Under the pieces are notes generated by a model, which saw nothing but the letters and a program-made list of their open reading frames with translations, ran no database searches and had not been told where the DNA came from. Position numbers and translations under genes: made by a program. 64,000 nucleotides of DNA, from positions 5,952,001 to 6,016,000 of the forward strand of contig NZ_CP128360.1 in the NCBI RefSeq assembly GCF_030345095.1. The letters are read 5' to 3'. This DNA is from Solwaraspora sp. WMMA2056. Its GTDB lineage: Bacteria; Actinomycetota; Actinomycetes; Mycobacteriales; Micromonosporaceae. This document shows positions 42,381-50,544 of the stretch, piece after piece. How positions within the stretch are numbered: position 1 is the first letter of the stretch; each line of letters begins with the position of its first letter.

Positions 42381-44219
42381 TCAGGCTCCTCGGCTCGCGG
42401 CGTCGGTGGTCCATTGGAAGCCCTGTGTCACGAACCCGGTGACGGCCAGCGCGTGGACGATCATGTGGGTGTCCTCGTCGGCGGGGCCGGTGTCGGCGGG
42501 GTCCGGCACCGCCGGCCGCCCGGTCAGGGTCGCGCCCCCGGTGGTGAGTGCGGCCCGCAGCGCCTGCTGCAGCCGTTCCTCGTGGTCGATCACCCCGGCC
42601 GGCCAGTACCAGGTGTCGTCCGTCCACGGCGCCAGCTGCGGGTCGCCGGGCAGCCAGGTCGGTGCCGCGCCGGTCAGGCTGACCGGGCCGGTCGGTACCG
42701 CGACACCGGCGGCCCGGGCCTGGGCGACCCCGGTCGCGGCGAGCGCCGCGAGCGCCACCGCGTCGGCGGCGTCGGCCTCCACCGCCCAGGCCAACGGCCC
42801 GTCGTCGGTGACGATCTCGGCGTGCACCGCACCGGCGGGCAGTCGGTGGGCCACCACCCGCGCCGGTACGCCGAACCGCCGGGTCAGCGCCTTCCACCAG
42901 CGTCGGGCGACCGGTACGGTGGCCCATTCGGCCTCGGCCACCTCGACGGTGTCGAGCCGGTGGCCGACGGCGTGGACCAGCCGGCGCAGCGCGACCCCGG
43001 CGGCGTGTCGCGGGTCGACGCCGACCGCGGCCGTCGTCACCGCCGACGTCGGTGACGGCGTCACCGGGTCGTCGACCGGTCGTATCCCGGTGAGCCCGAG
43101 GAGGGTCTCGGCGTACCGCAGGGTGGCGTCGATCCGGGCGGCGTCGGCGGTGGCCGCGACGCCGAGTGCCGGGCCGGCCAGCGCCAGCATCGCCGGCAGT
43201 TGCGGCAGGTCGCCGGGGAGCGCCGGCGGCAGTTCGCCGAGTTCCGGGTCGCTCAACGCCGTCAGCCGCAGCCCGACCGCGTCGATGTCGGCCGGGGTTC
43301 CGGGCAGCGGTACGCGGGCGGCCGGCAGCCACGGGTGGTACGTGGCCCGGACCGGGTCCAGCCGGGCGACCAGGGCCGACGGGTAGTGCGGTGCGGGGGC
43401 GGCCGGCTCCCCGCCGGGCAGGGTGGCGGCCTCCTCGGCCGGGTCGGGCAGTCCGGCGACGGTGCATACGATGCGGTGCGCGGCGGCGGCACCGACGAGC
43501 GCGGCCAACGCCGGAGCCACCGGATCGCCGTCGACAGCAGGGCCGTCGGTGTCCCGGGTCAGCCTGGTGGCGATCGCCGCGCTGTGCGCGGTCACCTCGT
43601 CGGGCGCCGCGACCGGGGTCACGTACCCGGTCTCCGCCAGGCAGCGGGCCGCGACCGCCGCGTCGCCGGCCCGCACGACGGTGTCCGCGCCGGTGCCGCC
43701 GGAGGGGTCGACGGTCAGGCCGGTGCCGGTCAGCGTCCGGGTCGCCGCCGCCGCCACCGGGCCGGTGCCGGCCACGGTCACCGTGGTCGACCGCAGCCGG
43801 TCCCAGGCCGCCGCCGGGTCGGCGGCCACCGACTCCAGCCAGCGGGCCAGGTCGGCCGGCGGCAGCCCGGGGTCGTCCCGGTCGCCCCAGCCGGACGGCA
43901 CCTCGACCAGCATGTCGTGTTCGCGCAGCTGCTCCAGCAGCAGCCGGACGGCCCGGTCCACCTCGGGTCGCCGGACCGGGCGGGCCAGGCTCTGCGGGGA
44001 CAGCCCGCCGGCGAGTTGCCGGGCGAGCAGCTGCCACACCTTCCACACCCCGGTGCCGCCGCTGACGGTGAAGCTCGACGACCAGCCCCGGACGTGTACT
44101 CCGGTGCCGGTCGGGGTGGCGAACACCACCGGTCGCAGCCGCACGACGGTCCCCGCCGTCGGCTGGGGGTCGTCGGCTGTCGTGACCTCGGCAGTCGTGG
44201 TCGACGGTTGCGGGCTCAT
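42381..44219 (-). CDS. E1-like leader-binding partner of the cyclodehydratase (LazD-like)
   Basis: 612 residues. Starts with an RRE-like wing (RLRPVVFATPTGTGVHVRGW... WKVWQLLARQLAGGLSPQSL) then a degenerate E1-type nucleotide fold (STTVTVAGTGPVAAAATRTL) with no catalytic Cys or zinc motif. In TOMM pathways this protein binds the leader peptide and activates the YcaO enzyme. It is rich in Ala/Thr/Gly and poorly conserved, as expected for this family. ATG at 44219 overlaps the preceding stop (ATGA, 44216-44219). Confidence 0.75.
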   Translation of the reverse strand: MSPQPSTTTAEVTTADDPQPTAGTVVRLRPVVFATPTGTGVHVRGWSSSFTVSGGTGVWKVWQLLARQLAGGLSPQSLARPVRRPEVDRAVRLLLEQLREHDMLVEVPSGWGDRDDPGLPPADLARWLESVAADPAAAWDRLRSTTVTVAGTGPVAAAATRTLTGTGLTVDPSGGTGADTVVRAGDAAVAARCLAETGYVTPVAAPDEVTAHSAAIATRLTRDTDGPAVDGDPVAPALAALVGAAAAHRIVCTVAGLPDPAEEAATLPGGEPAAPAPHYPSALVARLDPVRATYHPWLPAARVPLPGTPADIDAVGLRLTALSDPELGELPPALPGDLPQLPAMLALAGPALGVAATADAARIDATLRYAETLLGLTGIRPVDDPVTPSPTSAVTTAAVGVDPRHAAGVALRRLVHAVGHRLDTVEVAEAEWATVPVARRWWKALTRRFGVPARVVAHRLPAGAVHAEIVTDDGPLAWAVEADAADAVALAALAATGVAQARAAGVAVPTGPVSLTGAAPTWLPGDPQLAPWTDDTWYWPAGVIDHEERLQQALRAALTTGGATLTGRPAVPDPADTGPADEDTHMIVHALAVTGFVTQGFQWTTDAASRGA

Positions 44220-45403
44220 CGCGTCACCTCCGGTGCGGTCGCGGCCAGCCGGGTCAAGTAGCCGTTGATCCGTTCCTGCCAGGTGATCCCGGTGATCCGC
44301 TCCGCCGCCCGGCTGAGCAGGTAGGCGGCCAGATAGCGTTCGGTCGGGCGCACGTCCAGCAGGCCGAGCAGCAGGTAGAGCACGTTGGTGGCGAACCGGT
44401 AGGTGACAAACTCCCGCTCGTACGGGACCCGGTCGAAGTCGATCTGCCGCAGCAGCTGGTGGTAATCGCTGTACTCGGTCCGGTCCGGATGCCAGCGGCG
44501 TACCGTGTCCGGGTCCCCGATCTGCTCGGCCCGGTCCAGGTAGCTGAACGCCGGCACCCGGGGCAGTTCGCCACGCTGGTACGCGGCCCCGGTCACCTCG
44601 GCGGCGGACACCGTCCACTGTTCCCACCCGCGCTCGGTCGGGTCCAGGCCCGGACCCGACTCCGCACCCGGGCCTGCCGCGTCCGTCGGGGCGGCCAGCC
44701 GGGCGACCAGGGCGGTCGCCGAGTCGGCGCAGCGCCGCCACTGGGCGTCGAACGCCGCCCGTACCCGGCCGTCCGGGTCGTTGAGCACCAGGAACTCCTC
44801 CAGGTGCGACAGGAACGACTGGTGGCCGTTGCCGAGCCCGAGCGGGTAGCGGCTGGCGTGCAGCGCCATCGCGGTCAGGCAGGTCCGCACCCGGGCGGCG
44901 GCACTGTCACCGGCAGCGGCCAGCCGGTCGGCGGCGGCGCTGACCGCCGGCACCCCCAGGCGCAGCAGCGCGGCCCGGCACTCGACCGCCTCGGTGGAGC
45001 CGAACAGGGTCGCCAACGCGCGGTCGTCGACCGGCTCGACGCGGACGGTGTTATCCGGGTGGATCGGCGCGTACGGCGGCGGCACCAGCTCGATCCGGCC
45101 GGCCTGTTCGGCCTGGGCGAGCAGCTCGGCGACGCTGGTCCGCGCGGTGCTGGGCTGCTCGGCCAGGTGGCGGCGCAGCCGGCCGGCGACCGCGGTCGCG
45201 ACCACGGCCAGCTCCGCCGCGCCGGCCGGGTCGGTGGCGGCCAGCCTGATCCGCAGGTGCGGTCCGTGCCGCCAGTGCCGTTCCAGGTGTACGGCGAGCC
45301 CCTGCCCGGCGGCCCAGCCGGCGGCCGGGAGCACCGCCGCGCGCAGCAGCGGCAGCTTGGTCGGCGAATGGTAGTAGGTGACGATGTCGAGGGCGTCAGT
45401 CAT
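44216..45403 (-). CDS. Thiopeptide-type LanB C-terminal domain protein, expected pyridine synthase (LazC-like)
   Basis: 395 residues, a stand-alone SpaB_C-like domain (IVTYYHSPTKLPLLRAAVLP, ERHWRHGPHLRIRLAATDP, FLSHLEEFLVLN, DYHQLLRQIDFDRVPYEREF). In thiopeptide pathways one such protein performs the formal [4+2] cycloaddition between two dehydroalanines that forms the central pyridine and releases the leader. The cluster also has this domain fused in the 37389-39191 protein, which would do the glutamate elimination. ATG at 45403 lies inside the last codons of the upstream gene (8-base overlap). Confidence 0.8.
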   Translation of the reverse strand: MTDALDIVTYYHSPTKLPLLRAAVLPAAGWAAGQGLAVHLERHWRHGPHLRIRLAATDPAGAAELAVVATAVAGRLRRHLAEQPSTARTSVAELLAQAEQAGRIELVPPPYAPIHPDNTVRVEPVDDRALATLFGSTEAVECRAALLRLGVPAVSAAADRLAAAGDSAAARVRTCLTAMALHASRYPLGLGNGHQSFLSHLEEFLVLNDPDGRVRAAFDAQWRRCADSATALVARLAAPTDAAGPGAESGPGLDPTERGWEQWTVSAAEVTGAAYQRGELPRVPAFSYLDRAEQIGDPDTVRRWHPDRTEYSDYHQLLRQIDFDRVPYEREFVTYRFATNVLYLLLGLLDVRPTERYLAAYLLSRAAERITGITWQERINGYLTRLAATAPEVTR

Positions 45404-48071
45404 GGCCGCCCCACCCCTTCCGGTAGGTCTCGGCGACCAGCTCGACGACCCGCCCCTGCGGGTTGCCGACGCCGGGCACCGGCAGGGCCTCCTCGAACCG
45501 CACCGGTCCGTCGTGGCGGGCCAGCAGCCGGGGCAGGTTCCGCAGGTGCAGCGCGTTGTCGAGGTCGACGTACTGCGGTTTGGGCAGCGACAGGTAGCGC
45601 TGGTAGTCGTCCGGGCCGCCGCGCACGTCCACTCCGGCGGCGGCGACGAACACCTCGGCGGGCAGGCCGAGCCGGGCCCGCCAGGTGCTGACCGCGTCGA
45701 ACGGCACGTCGCCGTCGGTCTCCAGGTCGGCCCGTAGCCGCTGCGCGGCGTCGGTGGGCAGCGTCCAGGAGCGCCGGCTGAGCACCAGGTCGTGGTAGCG
45801 CAGCCGGGTCCGGTGCCGGGCACCGGCCACCTCGCCGGTCGGCGCGAGCAGGCCCGGTCCGACCAGGCCGCTGCTGAGGTCGAAGTGCAGCGGTACGGTC
45901 CGGTCCGGCATCACGAACGGGACGAGGAACCCGAGGTAGAGCACGTCCAGGTCGGCGCCGGTGTCGTCGCGGACCAGCCGTACCTGGTCGGTCACCGGGT
46001 CGTGGCGCAGCCCGACCCGGTCGGCGAGCAGGTCGGCCCAGCGGCCGTCCTCGCCCACCTCGTGGTCGACCAGCAGCGGGTGCAGGTTGGCGTTGAACCC
46101 GGTGACCGGGCGGAACTGCGCCACCTGGGCGCGCGGGCCGAGGGTCGCCCGGATCTGCGCCGCCACCTGCGCCTTCGCCTGGGGTGCCAGCAGGTCGAGG
46201 AACCGGCTGGTGAACCGGCCCCAACCGGCGTACACGTGGTTGAGCACCAGCAGGTCGGCCCGCGCGGTGCGGGCCGGCTGGACGAAGTAGGCGTACGAGG
46301 CGGGTCGGGCGGTGACCCAGGCGGGCAGCGCCGCCGCCGCGTCGCGGACGAGGCCGTCCGGCAGGGTGAACTCGGCCGCGTCGGTCGGAGCCGCCGCCCG
46401 CAGCCGGGCCAGCAGGCCGGCCCGGGCCTCGGCCAGTTCCCGCAGCTGCGGGGTGACCAGGTCGGCGAACTCCGCCGCCGGGCTGATCGCCCCGGAGGGG
46501 GTGACCAGGTTGTACGCCCGCCACACCTGGCTCATCTCGGTGGAGAAGTCGGCGGCGCGCGGGCACCGCCCGCCGACGCCGTACCGGGCGACGAAGCGGT
46601 CCCGGACCAGCAGGCGCAGCGGCAGGTACTGGTCGAACAGCTCGACCAGCCCGGCCAGCGCGGGCAGCGCGTCGGCGGCGGCCCGGCCGTGGGACCGGCC
46701 CAGCCGCAGCGGTGTCCGCACCGCCACGTCCTCGGCCAGCACCGGTGCGTCGAACCAGGACAGTCCGACCGCCTGGTACGCGTTGCGCCAGGCGTCGCGC
46801 AGCGACGCCAGCGCGGCGGCCCGCTCGCCGGCCGTGACGGTGCCGAACCGTTCGGTCCGGGCGTCGATGTCGGCGAGCAGCGCGGCCAGGTCGGACCGGT
46901 CGTGCCGGCCGAGCCAGTCGGCGATGTGCCGCAGCGCCTGCGGGTCCTGCGGGTCGACGGGTTCGACGGCCAGCAGCAGCCCGGCGTCGAGGACCTGTCC
47001 GACGTAGCGGGTCGCGGCGGCGGCGGTACGCTGCGGGCCGCCGGGCAGTCGCCGGGCCAGCTCGGCGACCAGGTCACCGGGGGTGACCCCGGCCGGGCCG
47101 GCGGCCCGGGTCCGGTCGATCAGCAGCCGCAGCGGTCCGGTGCAGGCCAGCGAGACCTCTTCCTCCAGCACCGAGATGATCCGGTCGACGCCCTGCACCG
47201 GGCGGTCCCGGCGGAACGTCAGCTGGTCACCGGTGACGGTGATCGCGGCGGCCAGCCGGTGCGGCACGGTGTCGCGCAGGGCCGGTTCGGCCAGTACCGC
47301 GGCGAGCAGCCGGGCCAGCAGGGTCCGGTTGGCCCGGGCGACGGCCACCGGCTGCCCGCCGGCCAAGGCCGCGTCGTCGGCAGGTACGGCACCGCCGGCC
47401 GATTCTGCCGCCCCGGTCCAGTTGCCCCAGGCGACGTAGGTGAACCAGGACAGCGGGCTGGTCTTCGCGGTGGCCCGCAGCGCGTACCGCAGCGCGTTGG
47501 GTTCGGACTTGCGGGCCCGGCTGTCCGGGTGGGCCCCGCCGGCGGCGGCCCGGTCGATCCCGCGCAGCAGGTCGGCACCGGTGAGGGTGACCGCGCGGCG
47601 CAGTGGTTCGGCGGCGCAGACCTCGGCGAGCGCGGACCGTTCCGCGCCGAGCGCGCCGGTGGCCAGCTCACCGAGTTCGGCGCGCACCTGCGCGGCCTCG
47701 CGCATGACGGCCAGCCAGGCCGGCAGGTCGGGCACCCGGTCGAGCAGGCCGCCGAGTTGCGCGACCCGGTCCTGCCGGGGCAGCCGTTCGTTGTGCACGT
47801 CGCGGCGCAGCGGCAGCACCGCCTTGCGGTGGAAGTCGGCCGGGTGTCCGTCGGCGCTGGCGTAGAGCGCGTCGGCGAGCCGGGGGGCCAGCTCGGTGAT
47901 CCGCGACCGCAGTTCGACCAGCCGGCGCAGCGCGGCACGGAACTCGCGGGCACCGTCCGGAGTCGGCGGGTACGGCAGCGCGGCCAGCCGGACCAGCGCG
48001 TACGGCGCCAGCGTGGTGTCGATCGCCGACCGCCGGTCGGCGGTGGCCGGGACGACGGCGATTCCGGTCAT
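45396..48071 (-). CDS. LanB-type tRNA-dependent glutamylation enzyme (LazB-like)
   Basis: 891 residues, a lantibiotic dehydratase N-terminal domain alone. Visible landmarks: RHPADFHRKAVLPLRRDVHNERLP-type region, KTSPLSWFTYVAWGNW, LTPQLRELAEARAGLL and the late GARHRTRLRYHDLVLSRRSW segment. The enzyme transfers glutamate from Glu-tRNA to Ser/Thr of the precursor so that elimination can follow. Separate glutamylation and elimination proteins are the thiopeptide pattern. ATG at 48071 overlaps the permease stop (ATGA). A tRNA-Glu gene lies at 31837, close but transcribed on its own. Confidence 0.88.
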   Translation of the reverse strand: MTGIAVVPATADRRSAIDTTLAPYALVRLAALPYPPTPDGAREFRAALRRLVELRSRITELAPRLADALYASADGHPADFHRKAVLPLRRDVHNERLPRQDRVAQLGGLLDRVPDLPAWLAVMREAAQVRAELGELATGALGAERSALAEVCAAEPLRRAVTLTGADLLRGIDRAAAGGAHPDSRARKSEPNALRYALRATAKTSPLSWFTYVAWGNWTGAAESAGGAVPADDAALAGGQPVAVARANRTLLARLLAAVLAEPALRDTVPHRLAAAITVTGDQLTFRRDRPVQGVDRIISVLEEEVSLACTGPLRLLIDRTRAAGPAGVTPGDLVAELARRLPGGPQRTAAAATRYVGQVLDAGLLLAVEPVDPQDPQALRHIADWLGRHDRSDLAALLADIDARTERFGTVTAGERAAALASLRDAWRNAYQAVGLSWFDAPVLAEDVAVRTPLRLGRSHGRAAADALPALAGLVELFDQYLPLRLLVRDRFVARYGVGGRCPRAADFSTEMSQVWRAYNLVTPSGAISPAAEFADLVTPQLRELAEARAGLLARLRAAAPTDAAEFTLPDGLVRDAAAALPAWVTARPASYAYFVQPARTARADLLVLNHVYAGWGRFTSRFLDLLAPQAKAQVAAQIRATLGPRAQVAQFRPVTGFNANLHPLLVDHEVGEDGRWADLLADRVGLRHDPVTDQVRLVRDDTGADLDVLYLGFLVPFVMPDRTVPLHFDLSSGLVGPGLLAPTGEVAGARHRTRLRYHDLVLSRRSWTLPTDAAQRLRADLETDGDVPFDAVSTWRARLGLPAEVFVAAAGVDVRGGPDDYQRYLSLPKPQYVDLDNALHLRNLPRLLARHDGPVRFEEALPVPGVGNPQGRVVELVAETYRKGWGGHD

Positions 48072-48823
48072 CCGTACCGCACCCCCTCGTCGCGCCGGAA
48101 CGCGGCGCGGGCGAGCAGGGCGAACAGCGCCGTCCAGCCCAGCAGCAGGAAGGCGATCCAGCTGGGTCCGATCAGGTGGTCGGCCCGGTCGATCAGCGCC
48201 AGCACGAAGTACTGGTACTGGTAGGTGGGCACGTACGGGACCACGGCGTGCAGCGCCGACGGCAGGTAGTCGATCGGCACGAACAGGCCGCCGAAGAAGG
48301 CCAGCAGCATGAACAGCAGGTTCGCCAGCATCATCGCCGGCTGCGGGGCGAGACGGTAGCCGATCGCCATGCCGAGCAGGCCGAACGGGATCGCGCCGAC
48401 GACGACCGCGCCGAGCCAGACCGGCCAGGCCGCCAGGGGCAGCCGCAGGTCGGTGGTGACGGCGGCGACGATCAGCAGCGGAATCCAGCTGATCACGTTG
48501 AAGCCGAGCACGTAGACCAGCCGGCCGGCGAACCGGGTCAGCGGTGACAGCGGCAGCAGCCGGAGCCGCTGCTCCCACGGGTTCTCCCGGTCTGCGGCGA
48601 CGCCGGCGGCCAGCGAGGCGACGGTGACGTTGAGGGTGGTGTAGAGCAGGAACGGGGTGATGGCGTACTCGCTGCCCAGGCCGAGACCGGCGTAGCGGTT
48701 GGCGTTGACCAGCCCGAACAGTAGGAAGAAGACCAGTGGGAAGCCCAGCGCGGGTGCCCAGTAGGCGGGCATCCGCAGCGTGTCGAGGGCGTGCGCCCGG
48801 GCGTGCAGCAGGACGTAGCGCAT
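48068..48823 (-). CDS. ABC-2 type transporter permease of the thiopeptide operon
   Basis: 251 residues from ATG at 48823. Six hydrophobic helices typical of ABC-2 permeases, for example APALGFPLVFFLLFGLV, FLLYTTLNVTVASLAAGV, VWLGAVVVGAIPFGLLGMAI and ANLLFMLLAFFGGLFVPI; an exterior loop precedes the last helix. Works with the adjacent ATPase to export the mature peptide and/or give self-protection. One base separates it from the ATPase stop; its own stop overlaps the LanB gene. Confidence 0.88.
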   Translation of the reverse strand: MRYVLLHARAHALDTLRMPAYWAPALGFPLVFFLLFGLVNANRYAGLGLGSEYAITPFLLYTTLNVTVASLAAGVAADRENPWEQRLRLLPLSPLTRFAGRLVYVLGFNVISWIPLLIVAAVTTDLRLPLAAWPVWLGAVVVGAIPFGLLGMAIGYRLAPQPAMMLANLLFMLLAFFGGLFVPIDYLPSALHAVVPYVPTYQYQYFVLALIDRADHLIGPSWIAFLLLGWTALFALLARAAFRRDEGVRYG

Positions 48824-48824
48824 G

Positions 48825-49754
48825 TCAGGCCACCTTCTCGGCAACGCGGATCCCGGACCGGGTGACGGCACCCGGGTCGGTGGACCGGCTGATCGTGCGG
48901 ATCGCTTCCTCCAGGCCGACCCGCTCGACCCGGATGCCGGTGAACGGCACCTCGGCGCGGACCAGTGCCCGGACGGTGGCGTCCGGGTCGGCGGTGTAGA
49001 TGTGGGTCCGGTTGCCGACGGTGGTCACCCGGTCGGCCGGGCCGGAGACAGCGATCGGCGGCAGCGGGCCGGCCACCTCGACGTCGACCAGGTGCAGCCC
49101 GACCTCGGCGACGACGTCGTCGACCGCACCGGTGCGGGCGATCTGCCCGCCGGCGACGACCACGACCCGCGTGGCGAGGTGTTCGGCCTCGGCCATGTCG
49201 TGGGTGGTGAGCAGCACGGCGCTGCCGCCGGCGGCGACGGCGGCGATCGCCGACCACAGTCCGTCGCGGCTGTCGGCGTCCAGGCCGGTGGTCGGTTCGT
49301 CGAGGAAGAGCAGGTCGGGGCGGCCGACGAGGGCGGTCGCCAGGGCGACCCGGCGGCGCTGACCGCCGGAGAGGGTGCCGCACCGCTTGCCCAGGAACGG
49401 GCCGAGTCCGAGCTGGTCGACCAGCTCCGCGCGGGGCACCGGGTGCGGGTAGTGGGCGGCGACGAGGGCAAGGGTCTCGGCGACGGTGAGCCGCCAGGGC
49501 AGCGCGGTCCGCTGCGGGGTCAGCCCCAGTCGGGCCTTGACCGGTACGTCGGCGGGGCTCGCGCCGAGCACCTCGACCCGGCCCGACGTGGGGCGGCGCA
49601 GGCCGGCCAGGATTTCGATCATTGTCGACTTGCCGGCACCGTTGGGCCCGAGCACGGCGGTGACCCCGGCCGGCACCACGACGGAGACGGCGTCGAGTGC
49701 GACCACGGCGCCGTACGTCTTGGTGACGGTGTCGAGACGGGCGAAGACTTCCAC
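48825..49754 (-). CDS. ABC transporter ATP-binding protein of the thiopeptide operon
   Basis: 309 residues. Walker A LGPNGAGKSTMIEILAGL, signature LSGGQRRRVALATAL, Walker B LLFLDEPTTGLDAD and switch His in LLTTHDMAEAEHLA. DrrA-like antibiotic-exporter type with a C-terminal domain of about 90 residues. GTG at 49754 has AAGGAG five bases upstream; the GTG at 49760 is too close to that ribosome binding site. First gene after the precursor hairpin terminator, so translation of the enzyme genes begins here. Confidence 0.93.
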   Translation of the reverse strand: MEVFARLDTVTKTYGAVVALDAVSVVVPAGVTAVLGPNGAGKSTMIEILAGLRRPTSGRVEVLGASPADVPVKARLGLTPQRTALPWRLTVAETLALVAAHYPHPVPRAELVDQLGLGPFLGKRCGTLSGGQRRRVALATALVGRPDLLFLDEPTTGLDADSRDGLWSAIAAVAAGGSAVLLTTHDMAEAEHLATRVVVVAGGQIARTGAVDDVVAEVGLHLVDVEVAGPLPPIAVSGPADRVTTVGNRTHIYTADPDATVRALVRAEVPFTGIRVERVGLEEAIRTISRSTDPGAVTRSGIRVAEKVA

Positions 49755-49776
49755 GAGCACTCCTTCGGATACGACG

Positions 49777-49807
49777 CGCGGAGGGGGCGCGGTGCGCCCC
49801 CTCCGCG
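49777..49807 (-). terminator. Attenuator-like hairpin between precursor genes and enzyme genes
   Basis: Perfect 14-bp stem (CGCGGAGGGGGCGC at 49777-49790, complement at 49794-49807) with a 3-base loop, 84 bases after the precursor-1 stop and 22 bases before the ATPase start. No U tract. It would limit read-through so that the precursor transcript exceeds the enzyme transcript. Confidence 0.8.
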
Positions 49808-49891
49808 TGACTGGCGTGACTCGCCCGGACCCGGGCTACCGGCAATCCCTGACACTGCCGGTGGCGCCCCGGTGGTGGGCGGGTGACTGGG

Positions 49892-50080
49892 TCAGTTCGC
49901 CTGCAGTTCGGCGTCGGCGCACGACGAGCAGCAGGAGCTGGCGCCGCAGCAGGAGCTGGAGCTGCAGCTCGACGAGCCGGAGGAGGCGCCGGTCTCCGGC
50001 AGAGCGGCCGAGTCGCGGATCGAGCTGACGGACAGTTCGTCGAGCTCGAGGTCTTCGACGTCGATGATGTCGTCGGACAT
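49892..50080 (-). CDS. Thiopeptide-type precursor 1 (Ser/Cys-rich core)
   Basis: 62 residues from ATG at 50080 (AAGG nine bases upstream; a GTG at 50089 is in frame). The acidic leader runs DVEDLELDELSVSSIRDSAA, then LPETGA, with the same Asp/Glu-Leu-rich spacing and S-[ILM]-RD[ST] motif as LazA. The expected core begins at Ser33 and has 13 Ser and 6 Cys among its 30 residues (Cys 39, 44, 45, 50, 51, 54) with two Cys-Cys pairs; the tail ADAELQAN is free of Ser and Cys. The run SSSS followed by CC is unlike published thiopeptide cores that I know. Cleavage site is inferred from the LazA-like LPE(T/N)GAS motif. Confidence 0.85.
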   Translation of the reverse strand: MSDDIIDVEDLELDELSVSSIRDSAALPETGASSGSSSCSSSSCCGASSCCSSCADAELQAN

Positions 50081-50161
50081 GTGATTCACCTTTCGGTTGG
50101 GGTTCGCCCCGCAGGGTCGCGGGGTCGTCGGGTGGCCGGCGTCGACGGGACGCCGCGCCGG

Positions 50162-50350
50162 TCAGGTGACGTAGCAGCAGGAGCAGGAGGCTCGGCCACC
50201 GTCGCCGGCCGAGGACGCTCCGGTCTCGGGCAGTGCCACCGAGTCCCGCATCGCGGTGACGGTCAGTGGCCCGAGGTCCAGTCCGTCCACGTCGATGTCC
50301 AGGTCGTAGTCCTGGGTGGAATCCCAGGTCGTCGACAGTTCCGCCAACAT
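50162..50350 (-). CDS. Thiopeptide-type precursor 2
   Basis: 62 residues from ATG at 50350; GGAGG ends six bases upstream. The leader shares LTVTAMRDSVALPETGAS with precursor 1 and with the remembered LazA leader. The expected core, SSAGDGGRASCSCCYVT, has three Cys and an Asp and an Arg inside the would-be ring, unusual in a thiopeptide. It is the first gene after the promoter at 50436-50464. Pyridine closure could use Ser1 with Ser10 or Ser12. Shares with precursor 1 the leader but not the core, so the operon probably makes two products. Confidence 0.85.
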   Translation of the reverse strand: MLAELSTTWDSTQDYDLDIDVDGLDLGPLTVTAMRDSVALPETGASSAGDGGRASCSCCYVT

Positions 50351-50408
50351 CGCGCACCTCCTTGTCGGCCCGGGAAGCCGTTCGCTGGGCCGCTCCTTGA
50401 CTTCCACC

Positions 50409-50464
50409 TGACGTTCTAGCTTCTTGCTGCGCTTGAGAATAGTTGAACGTCAAGGTTCGGTCAA
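50409..50464 (-). promoter_or_regulatory. Promoter of the thiopeptide operon with shared operator
   Basis: On the minus strand TTGACC (50464-50459) and TATTCT (50441-50436) are 17 bases apart, a near-ideal sigma-70-like promoter. The spacer contains TTGAACGTCA (50443-50452 as read on the plus strand), which is also present at 35178-35187, and an inverted partner TGACGTTC lies at 50409-50416. A repressor bound there would block RNA polymerase directly. Confidence 0.65.
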
Positions 50465-50544
50465 CCATTGGATCTGACTGAATCAGGGCAGGCGTCAGCG
50501 AGCAGACACGATTGGCGCAGAAAATTGGTAGAGAGCCGGAATTG

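Noticed and set aside
37389..50080. Large plus-strand open frames opposite the thiopeptide genes (for example 45792-48224).
   Set aside because: They are mirror frames caused by high GC third positions; composition is Gly/Arg/Gln-rich without domains.
49892..50350. LPETG in both thiopeptide leaders looks like a sortase sorting signal.
   Set aside because: No hydrophobic helix or basic tail follows, and the same position holds LPENG in the lactazole leader. It is the leader-core junction, not a sortase site.
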